From NCBI RefSeq assembly GCF_963678635.1, contig NC_087065.1:65815374-65879373 (forward strand): 64,000 nucleotides of DNA, read 5' to 3'. Positions 56,444-64,000 of this stretch are shown here, piece after piece. Made by a program: the position numbers and the translations under genes. The notes below the pieces were generated by a model. The model ran no database searches, had not been told where the DNA came from, and worked only from the letters and a program-made list of their open reading frames with translations. The first letter of the stretch is position 1; each line of letters starts with the position of its first letter. The DNA is from Symsagittifera roscoffensis (Eukaryota > Xenacoelomorpha > Acoela > Convolutidae).

Positions 56444-58238
56444 CATTCTCGATGATAAAACGCCAGTGCAACATGAAAACGAAGCGAAGTGATTTTATTT
56501 TTATTGCTCTCTTTCTCTCTCTTTATTATCAATCGAGTTTAGCCAACTGTCACAATGTGTCAACCATGTTAAATTTTTCTGAATTTAATTATTTCTATCT
56601 ATGAATGCGATGCTATATATGTGTAATTTTGGCAAGAAGCTGCTAAAATTGAGAACATGTGAACGAAAACTAAATTTATCCCTAGTGACATTTTCTGTTT
56701 CTTTTGTATACTTTTTCCACATAACAACTACAAATACCAACTAAAGCTTGGGTAAATTACAACTAACATCAGTCTCACTAAAATTTTCATTAAACATCTC
56801 TTGCCTTGCACCGATCCACAACAAAAACCTTTCTTAATCTGGTTCCTACTTCTTATTCCACTCAAATTGTAATTCTTAAAATAGGAAAACAGAAAATCAA
56901 ATGATCAAATCTGATTGATTGAAAGTAAAAACAATCACAGTGTCTATTTTGGTCAAATCGTTCAATTTGAAAATGATTTGCTGTTGAGTTGTTTTGGTAG
57001 AATAAAAAAAAGACCTTCGATCTTTTTAACTGTTTTCCCCCTATTCCAAGGGGGCATTAGATTATGTTACAATGGGATCTACTCAACAATTGTGGGGGGG
57101 GGGGGGAGTAGAGAGCTCTATATTATTTCCTACTAGAAAGGTTACGACTGTACCTAAAGTAATCATCTTTAGTGCAGGCATAACCGATGCACTATTAGCC
57201 TCCTATAATACCAAGCTGTTATCCTATTTTTTTAAATAAATGTGTTTGTACAGTTTTATTGAGTACCTATCATGTACGTTAAAAATCAAAACTCTAACAA
57301 GTATCAATCGTTTCCCATTTTCTGTGAGCTTACCGAACGGATTTCTTCTATACATTTGATCAGATTTTTTATCTATTTTGATCAAGAGTAAGAAGGTGAA
57401 AGTCGACCAATTGAATATCACTGAATTAACGAATCAATGGTAGCTTGGTTTTCTACAGTTTGAAGTTCGAGTTTACTGCGACATTGAATCAATCATCAGC
57501 ACACATGGCTTCTCATCTACTCAATAACCGCCGTACATATGGTATCGGCTAAAAAATTGCCACCCTGTGAACAAAAGCAGTAAATTAGCATTAGAGCATC
57601 CATGTAAAATTCTTGAAAGGAAGGGGGTGAAATTGTTTATTAGATCCAGCAATTGCGTCCTTTCTTGAAAGGGGTGGGGCTAATTGTTGAGTAGATCCCA
57701 GTATTTTCATACGCTTAACCGTTGGTTTAGTTGTGTATCGGAATGCCAATTGTTTCATAGGCTCCATAGGGAGGAGGTGTATTTGACAAACTACCGGCTT
57801 CTTCCTGTTACCAGGATGCAGTCAGTGGAAAAGCTGAGGGATACCCCCCCACTTGCGGATTTGTACAAGTATTCATTTTTCACATGGTCCGATTGTCATG
57901 AAAGATGACATGCAGACTAATTAGGCCAGACATATTTGGTCAACACATTTAACCCTGTAAAATTACTCGTTACACCATAAAATTGATACTGAAGCGAGTT
58001 TGGGGAAAAAGGAAGAGATAGAGCCAGGCTGAGCTACAATTAAGCTCCTGCTGTTAAGCTCCTTCTTAGATAAGCTAAATTTCTCGAGGTAGCAATCCAA
58101 TTACTTTAACGATAGAATAATCTCTGTGCTTATCATTGAGCGGCCTGGACGCGATTCATTGGCTGCGGATCCTTCGTATATCATTGGTTCACTTGTCCAT
58201 ACGCAACAAACAATTGCACATGTGATTTAGTTTACATT
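56444..58238. other. Intergenic DNA with dispersed repeats
   Basis: No supported gene. An 18 bp perfect inverted pair, GGGATCTACTCAACAATT at 57074-57091 and its complement at 57682-57699, brackets about 590 bp. The right end is part of the dispersed repeat also in shark intron 2. A run of 13 G lies at 57094-57106. Confidence 0.5.
57560..57699. repeat. Dispersed repeat, second copy
   Basis: Matches 48560-48715 in several ordered blocks (AAAAGCAGTAAATTAGC, TAGAGC, CCTTTCTTGAAAGG). Orientation is the same as the intron 2 copy. Confidence 0.65.
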
Positions 58239-58268
58239 ACCATATTTGGTAGTATGACCAAATATGGT
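58239..58268. promoter_or_regulatory. Palindromic pair of CArG boxes upstream of U1
   Basis: ACCATATTTGGT, six bases, ACCAAATATGGT: a perfect 12 bp inverted repeat. Each arm contains a full CC(A/T)6GG box (CCATATTTGG at 58240-58249, CCAAATATGG at 58258-58267), the site of SRF/MADS-box proteins. It lies about 240-270 bp upstream of U1, the region where distal elements of snRNA genes usually sit. Function is inferred. Confidence 0.5.
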
Positions 58269-58507
58269 CTTAACATAGTCCTGGTCCTGTTTTGATCGAA
58301 TCGAGTCTGAAAAGTTTGAGTTTGAATCCAAGTAATTTTTCTCTGAAATCGGCGTTGATACATGTCTGTTTATAAAAAAACATTAATTAGTGGGCGTATT
58401 GACAAGAGTATCGAAAACATCGACAAAATCCTGGATAATAAATTTCACCTTGGAATGAAATGCCAGCAACTCTTATACGATAGTGAGAATTTTTGCATAA
58501 GTACTTC

Positions 58508-58667
58508 ATACTTACCTGGCGCCGACCGTCCTCCGATCAAGCAGAGAGGTGGTCCAGGGCGAGGCCTTTGCATTGCACTGCGCGGAGGTTGACCCCTGCG
58601 ATTTCTCCAAGTGAGAAACTCGGACGCACAATTTATTAGTGTAGGGACTGCGTACGCGCTTTCCCTG
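58508..58667 (+). ncRNA. U1 spliceosomal snRNA
   Basis: The RNA begins ATACTTACCTG, which pairs with 5' splice sites. Stem-loop I (GACC...CCTC, loop GATCAAGCAG, GAGG...GGTC) fits the U1-70K site. Stem-loop II carries ATTGCAC, the U1A-binding loop. Then come TGACCCCTGCGATTTC, stem-loop III (TTTCTC/GAGAAA), an Sm site AATTTATTAG, and stem-loop IV (AGGGA/TCCCT). About 160 nt, compared with 164 in human. Every stem is intact with substitutions on both sides, so it looks functional, not a pseudogene. I saw no clear 3' box; the proximal promoter element is not identifiable by eye. Confidence 0.95.
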
Positions 58668-59261
58668 ATTAATATGAGCTTTCCTAATTTTAATTTAGCG
58701 GAACATCCTGCCTGGGAGCAGTGGTTGAAAATCTTCCGCAGTCTTCCTCAGATTTGAAGCACAACAGCTACTCATTAGCTACTCCGATCCGATTATTCAG
58801 ATGTCATATTTGCCAACCATTGGAAGATGCAGCAAGATATAGGAGGAACACTCGAATATATGTTAGTGTAGTTACATAGTCAGGCATGCAAGCCCCCATT
58901 TTGGCACTGATGTCAGATTGCATCGAAAACTACTTCTCAAATGAATGAACCGCATATTCCTTTCTAATATTTCTTCCCTTAAGTTAGGAATATATTCCTT
59001 CAACCCACCACAAATGACTGAGCTCCTCCTTATTGCAAAAACTCTATACTGAGGCCGGGCCGCCGGTAGGCAAGGGAGGGGGTGTAGTGATTGAGTGGTC
59101 TTAAGGCGGGGTCAACAATGCGTGCCGATAACCGCCTGACGTTTTCAGAAACAGTTTTTGTCTGAAGACTGCAGCTTGCAAGACATAGAAGCCCACAATT
59201 CTGCGCATTAAGCATTCAGAATCAAACGACTAAAAACATGTCAATTAATTTTTTTTAAAAC
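58668..59261. other. Intergenic DNA between U1 and the MITE
   Basis: No gene recognised. A GC-richer patch lies at 59040-59130. Short frames there (for example minus strand 59030-59215) have no recognisable character. Confidence 0.45.
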
Positions 59262-59269
59262 ATTAGTTC

Positions 59270-59461
59270 GGGTCTTTTCTGTTGTTATCGGCCCAAAATT
59301 GCCAAATCGCCACATTGAGCGGGTTGTTAATAAAAAATTTTAAACTTTTTTTTACCTTTGATAGTTGTTAATAATTTCAATCGGTTGGAAAATTATGATG
59401 CAATTTTCAACTTTCAAAATAACAAAAGGATCAGTTTTGGGCCGTATAACAGAAAAGACCC
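59270..59461. mobile_element. 192 bp MITE with 8 bp target duplication
   Basis: Terminal inverted repeats start GGGTCTTTTCTGTT (14 identical bases) and continue to GGCCCAAAA after a 3-base indel. The flanks are ATTAGTTC (59262-59269) and ATTAGCTC (59462-59469), an 8 bp duplication with one mismatch. Size, ends and lack of coding match a non-autonomous DNA transposon. An 8 bp duplication points to hAT or a similar superfamily. A decayed end of the family lies at 55859. Confidence 0.8.
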
Positions 59462-59640
59462 ATTAGCTCAAAGTAGGACCAACTCTAACAATTTTTGACA
59501 AAACTTGTACAATGAAATCCGTTTGCTCCCAAGTGAAAACTTTAATTACATGATTTGTGTATCATACAAAAATGTGACAAATCAAACTGATCTGACTGCG
59601 CCAGTTAGTTCTGATTTATATTTTATACAAGTTTGTTTTT

Positions 59641-60909
59641 CTACGCAGCATATGTTAGGAAGAAGTCAGCGGGCAAGAAGTTGAGAGAATAACCCAAAGT
59701 GAAAGTGGAGTAGTCGATGCTGTCCACGACAGGGATGTGCCAGTTCCCCTGTATAATGGAACACCTCCACACAATCTTGATCTGCTTGCCCTCGAAACTT
59801 AGAGGGTAGGCACACACTTCGTTCTCATAGAGCCATTCTAACTGCTCATTGATCTCTTCGAGTTCGGTTTCATTGGCCGCCGGCAGAAACCCGGCCATAA
59901 TAGCGGCCGAAAATATCAGATCGGGACTTTGGTCTATTCTGTCAACTGAGTATCCAGATAGCCCTGGACCCGCCCCGGCTCCGAACACTTTTCCCGCAAT
60001 CGGCACGCCCCACACAGTTGCATTGTGAGGAATGTTCAAAGAGTAGAATAGTTTGTCTGCTCTGAGCCAGGCCGGAAACATCTGGTTGGAGTAGAAATCG
60101 TTCAACTGGAAGCTTTTGGACATGAAATAGCAGAATTGGGGGATGAACCCGGACATGAAGGCGCCAGCTTGGTCTGTCAGAAGGTCAAATCCGTGATAGC
60201 TTTTATGAACGGGTTTCCTCCCATTTCCAACTGGTTCCCCGCCATTAGTTTCCCAGAAGGTCTCAAAATGCTGAGCAGATTTGGATTCGGGTGACGTGGA
60301 GGTTATATAAGCTATATACGCGTTAAGGTAGTACTCGTTGTATGGCTTAATATTCCCTCCCATCGTGCCAGTATCCGGATCAACTACTGAGAAAATTCTC
60401 GGTTTGGTTGCCGACTTAATGGCCGCCGACCAGTCAATGCTGTCTTTGAGGACATTCGCAAGCTGCAAGACCTCTCCTTGGAAGTAATTGCCGGCAAATA
60501 GAGCTCCGAGCACCAACTCGGCCGAGTCGATGGTCGAGAACTCTGAAATAACTTGCCAATTTCGGTTCGTAAAGTGGATCAAAAATCCCGCGTGGGTGTC
60601 TTTCGGCCAATCATCGACCATAGTTTGCAAGGTATGGATCACATCTGATTCGGCTTGTTCGAAGCTTGAGTGGCCATACTCGGCCATAATGGTCTTGATG
60701 ATCAGACCCATTCCTGTTCCGGCACTGGAGTAGAAGTTGTTTGAGGGTCCGCAAGGAACCTGACTCTGTATGTAGATCTTGTCACAGTACACTCCTGTGA
60801 GAGGGTCTCGATACATGTCCCAAAGAATCAAAGAGTCGTTGAAAATAGATTCCTTGACGTTTTTGCAGAAAGCAACAGCGAACAACTGAAGAACTATCAG
60901 GAACCTCAT
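59641..60909 (-). CDS. Secreted glycoamylase-like (GH144-type) protein, intronless
   Basis: A single minus-strand frame of 422 codons from the ATG at 60907-60909. This start is preferred over an upstream in-frame ATG at 60969 because it gives a clean signal peptide (MRFLIVLQLFAVAFC). The rest matches the family of the bacterial glycoamylase-like domain (COG5368/PF10091; includes GH144 endo-beta-1,2-glucanases): WDMYRDPLTGVYCDKI near the start, SSAGTGMGLIIKTIMAEYG, AGFLIHFTNRNWQ, EFSTIDSAELVLGALFAGNY, SIDWSAAI, then EYYLNAYIAYI and a WGVPIAGKVFGAGAG stretch. The fold is an (alpha/alpha)6 barrel that cleaves glucans; the substrate here is unknown. Several N-glycosylation sites (NDS, NAT, NET). 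It is probably exported and could serve digestion or defence. No introns in a genome where genes are split. Confidence 0.82.
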   Translation of the reverse strand: MRFLIVLQLFAVAFCKNVKESIFNDSLILWDMYRDPLTGVYCDKIYIQSQVPCGPSNNFYSSAGTGMGLIIKTIMAEYGHSSFEQAESDVIHTLQTMVDDWPKDTHAGFLIHFTNRNWQVISEFSTIDSAELVLGALFAGNYFQGEVLQLANVLKDSIDWSAAIKSATKPRIFSVVDPDTGTMGGNIKPYNEYYLNAYIAYITSTSPESKSAQHFETFWETNGGEPVGNGRKPVHKSYHGFDLLTDQAGAFMSGFIPQFCYFMSKSFQLNDFYSNQMFPAWLRADKLFYSLNIPHNATVWGVPIAGKVFGAGAGPGLSGYSVDRIDQSPDLIFSAAIMAGFLPAANETELEEINEQLEWLYENEVCAYPLSFEGKQIKIVWRCSIIQGNWHIPVVDSIDYSTFTLGYSLNFLPADFFLTYAA

Positions 60910-61384
60910 TTCAACGTTTGTTCTTCTCAGATAAATGTTTAAAATCAAATTCGTTGATAAAGAAGCCAATTTTGAGATTAGTGGTTTGAAGAATATATTT
61001 TAATCAAAGTTGTTTGCTTTTACTTGTGACTATTTTTGTGACGCAGGTGAAAGTAATCAATTTGAAGCTTTGGAACTTGACGATCTAAGTTTCTGACAAG
61101 AATCTGTTCAAAAGAAGGTGGTTTCTTTTCAATTAGCATCAAAATTTTTGCGTTAACTGTTTTTTAATCTACAGCAACACCTCAAACAAAAACAGAAAAT
61201 AAAATATTTTGATTATTTTTTTTTACGTCACATCAAAATCTGAACCAAAATGTCTCAAGAGTGCAAACGTTTTTGATCGAAAATTACAAAATGTTATGAA
61301 AAAAGTGGCCTGAATTGAGATATTATTGAAAAGCAGGGCAGTTTTTTGAGAAAACATTGAACTGTTATAGGCAGCTGAAGATTT
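60910..61384. other. Upstream region of the glycoamylase-like gene
   Basis: No gene. On the minus strand an AATATATTC word at about 60993-61001 could be a TATA-like element about 85 bp before the start codon. Nothing else stands out. Confidence 0.3.
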
Positions 61385-61690
61385 AAAGGGGGGGAAGGAC
61401 ACTTAGGGATTCGAACCTCAACCAAAGTATCCCCCTTTGGTACTATTTCACAGCATCTTTTTTCGTTGACGAACCATTAATCTTTATTGTCTTAAGCTAA
61501 ATATTTTTGTTGACCAGCCCTAAAATCTTGAGCGCTTATATAAACTAAAATTGAGGGACGAGCACACCAAAACAACGCATTTTTTGTCAAATCTTTCCAA
61601 ATTTGCTCAAATACCTGTTTTTTTCAACTTTTTGGAGAATTCGGAAAATTATTTGGCAGAATTTAGAAAGCAGGTCAACAATGTTTTCGA
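61385..61690. repeat. Dispersed non-coding repeat, copy 2 (diverged)
   Basis: Parallels 62155-62470: a G-run, then GGATTCGAACC versus GCGATTCAACC, CCCTTTGGTACT versus TCTTTGGTACTTT, GAGGGACGAGCAC versus GAGGGGGAGTGCGC. The pairing holds over about 300 bp with much divergence. Confidence 0.6.
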
Positions 61691-61871
61691 AACTGCACCC
61701 TTGAGAAGTTATGGATGAAGAACACGCCCAATTTTTTGGCTATCGAGTTTCCATTCCCTTAAAGAGCCTATAAAACGAAGATTTTGTGCCTGGCTGAGAA
61801 TTGATGATACTGAACGTCTCGGTCGACCTAAGAATTGTTGTAAATTCTTTTTGAAAGTAATAGAATTTTAA

Positions 61872-62087
61872 TTACAATTCATACCAATCAATGTTTCCAT
61901 TAGTTGAGTTATCAGAATCAGTAGAATTGAACTGATAATATTCGCTTCCTGGTTCATAAAAATTGGCTCCTTTCATATTGTAAACATCAAGTTCCAACTG
62001 TTGTAAAGTGGGAACAACAGGAGGACCGTTTGGGCAGTCATGGGGTCGAATCTCTCCGAAGAAAAAGGGAACTGGTGGACGCTCATC
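61872..62087 (-). CDS. Possible terminal exon, unrecognised
   Basis: A minus-strand frame of 71 codons, open from the TAA at 62088-62090 to a TAA at 61872-61874. It reads as protein: PPVPFFFGEIRPHDCPNGPP, then QQLELDVYNMKGANFYEPGS, then an Asn/Asp/Ser-rich end (NSTNGNIDWYEL). It has no early ATG, so it would have to be a 3' exon. I cannot name a family. Chance is not excluded. Confidence 0.27.
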   Translation of the reverse strand, partial: DERPPVPFFFGEIRPHDCPNGPPVVPTLQQLELDVYNMKGANFYEPGSEYYQFNSTDSDNSTNGNIDWYEL

Positions 62088-62154
62088 TTAATCCGCTACT
62101 GGTCTTGGGAAGCAATATCAAAGGACCAGCTGGTTAATAAGGTGCAGTAGCGGG

Positions 62155-62470
62155 TTTGTGGGGTGATGGGGGTGCCTCAGCGATTCAACCCCCCGATGAC
62201 GTAAAGGGTTCCTTCTCTCTTTGGTACTTTTTCAAGACATCCATTTTTGGCAAACTGACCTTAATTTTTTCTAAAGGCATATTTGGCGCCAAAACCTGCT
62301 ATTTTAGAGGGGGAGTGCGCATTAAAGAAACGGAGTTTTCTGACCAATTTTTCCAAAAAAGTGCCTAAAAACGTTTTTTCTGGCCTGTTTTTTTTTTGTT
62401 AAAAAAATATTTTACCTGCGAAGAAAATGGAGCCAAAACAGGGTCTTTCTAGTGATTTAGGAGATCTCGG
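62155..62470. repeat. Dispersed non-coding repeat, copy 3
   Basis: Shares with 47529-47870 the ordered words CTAAAGGCAT, GGGGGAGTGCGC, CCAAAAAAGTGCC, TGGCCTGTTTTTTTTT and AAACAGGGTCTTTC. It is the best preserved match to copy 1. Confidence 0.7.
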
Positions 62471-64000
62471 AAAACTGAGTTGGCAATCCTGGAAAAAATT
62501 CGACAAGCGAAAAATGTACGAAATTTTTCAAGTGGTCAATTTTCTAAAGTTGGCTGTGCTTCAACCAGTTTTTGTTATATTTAATTGATGAATTCTCACG
62601 ACGTTTTTTCTTGCACCCAAAACGTTTTTTTAAATATGAGATTTAATTAACTAAGAGTAGCCCGCACTGAAATGACAAACTTGCAATTGAATTGGATAAA
62701 AATTAATTTTTTACAGATAATAATTTATTTGAAAATAGATTTACGGTATCCCGATTTAAATATGTAAATCGAATGAGAATAGATTGATGAATTTTTATGA
62801 TAGAGGAAAGTCTTTTTTTGCCTAAAAAATTATCAAATTAAATGGACATGTGCAAAGCGTTGAAATTCATCAAAATCTCAACAAAAAGATTTATTTAATT
62901 GTTTTGATTGGAAATTTGAGCGAATTTTTTTACTCAAGAAAAACCTCCATCAGAGCTTCAGAGAGCAAGAGTCACTCGAGGAGAATTATTTACCAAAACT
63001 CAAAAATGAAAGTCATCCCTATAAAACTTTGCAAATCTAAAGGCTCTTGCGGTGTGAAAACTAAGAGTATCCAATGGTATGCAAAAGATACGAGAAGTCA
63101 AATCAAAATCATACTGATAATTTTATCTTCATTTTTGTCTATTGATTGATAGCCAAAAATTTTTTGCAAAGAATATGTGTTTTAAAAGTATACAAAAAAT
63201 GGAAAAAAGCTAATTTTATCATTACTCAGAATCCGTATGCCAACCAAACCAAAAAAAAAATGGCAAAACGAATTTAAATGATTTTGATTCGATTGAATTT
63301 GATTTCTTAAGCTAAGTTTTAAGATCGAATTAAACCGTTTTGAAATTGATTAAAATCAACTTTTGTGAGGTCTTTGCTATTATATCTGAATAAAATCGAT
63401 TGCAATCGTAGTCTTAAACTATCAGCGTACAAATTGAAACCGGTTCTTGGAAAATTTTGTGCGGAATTCGGGTTTAGCCCACAATCTGTTCTCGTGTCCG
63501 GTCAATTTTGGCCATGGGAGTTGGGTTGATACGTGCTGTGAGCTTGCCAGTCCCAAGACACGAAATTTTTATGAAAACGACTGGCAGTTTTTGGCGCACT
63601 TTTTGGCACTGTGAATAACCTTATTAAAATTTTTTTCACTACTCACAGAGTTTCCTTAAACAATCCCAGCCTTGTACGTTTTTTTTTCATTTTTGAGCGT
63701 AAAAAACTGAGAATGTTTCTTAAAAATGAGCAAAAAAACTGCGTAAATCAGGGTCAAAAACCTAAAGTTTCCGGCTGCCCTTCAAAGTGTTTTTAATTTC
63801 GTATCGGAAAGAAAAAGTTGGCAAGTATATGAAATTTTGAACAATGTGTAGTTTTTCTTTGATTGTTCCACCCCCTAAAAGTATTATGAATAATTTTAAT
63901 AGGGAAGTTATTGTGACGAATAAGCTTGCCTTCTTTCAATTAGGAATGGTTTTGAAAGCAGGTTGCTTCGACACAGAATATAGACAAGCAATTAGGGGGG
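62471..64000. other. AT-rich non-coding DNA to the window end
   Basis: No gene supported. The longest frame (62850-63149, plus) is A/T-driven with no recognisable domain. Confidence 0.5.

Noticed and set aside
57684-57908. 74-codon plus-strand frame
   Set aside because: Begins in a dispersed repeat and lacks recognisable features.
58362-58592. Plus-strand frame of 76 codons
   Set aside because: Its second half is the start of the U1 RNA gene; the frame is accidental.
62850-63149. 99-codon plus-strand frame
   Set aside because: Lys/Ile/Ser-rich translation of A/T-rich DNA, no domain, no splice signals of note.

Overview
The window is genomic DNA from a non-vertebrate animal. It carries a spliced SH2-ankyrin-SH2-tyrosine-kinase gene of the Shark/HTK16 family (known from sponges, cnidarians and insects, not reported in vertebrates), a spliceosomal U1 snRNA gene, and broken Ty3/gypsy, Penelope-like and site-specific-type non-LTR retroelements in AT-rich, intron-bearing DNA. 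The phylum cannot be fixed from the sequence alone.

Layout. (1) About 1-14.1 kb is a heavily rearranged, minus-strand Ty3/gypsy LTR-retrotransposon tract. It includes two direct duplications (1-1275 repeated at 2910-4184, and a 3.4 kb unit at 5899-9299 repeated in tandem at 9300-12698). Gag, protease, reverse transcriptase, RNase H, an acidic linker and integrase can all be recognised, and all are broken by stops or frameshifts. A 158 bp foldback lies inside one gag-like frame. (2) 14.1-17.9 kb is non-coding, with a long A/T hairpin, many GGAGGGTT-like words and a primer-binding-site-like sequence. (3) 17.88-22.0 kb is a minus-strand Penelope-like element with both flanking direct repeats (pLTRs), a dead reverse transcriptase, a GIY-YIG endonuclease remnant and hammerhead-ribozyme-like cores. 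(4) 22.36-24.26 kb is a plus-strand, 5'-truncated non-LTR element with a restriction-like endonuclease. (5) 25.09-53.04 kb is the shark-like kinase gene: eight coding exons, 885 residues predicted. Its first intron is 22.4 kb, uses a GC-AG splice pair, and is almost wholly a satellite array of about 187/189/277/267 bp monomers that form a higher-order repeat near 0.92 kb. The other six introns are 0.16-1.03 kb. (6) 53-58.2 kb is AT-rich intergenic DNA with small repeats and one possible terminal exon. (7) 58.51-58.67 kb is a U1 snRNA gene with a palindromic double CArg-type box about 250 bp upstream. (8) 59.27-59.46 kb is a 192 bp MITE with an 8 bp target duplication. (9) 59.64-60.91 kb is an intronless minus-strand gene for a secreted protein resembling the bacterial/fungal glycoamylase-like (GH144-type) family. 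(10) 61-64 kb is non-coding, with dispersed repeats and one more possible terminal exon.

The genuine host genes are the kinase, U1 and the secreted glycosidase-like gene. They show no functional linkage; almost everything else is mobile or repetitive DNA. The strongest items for follow-up are the kinase gene whose first intron is a satellite with higher-order structure, the foldback that creates a membrane-like segment, the hammerhead-like cores, and the intronless glycosidase-like gene.
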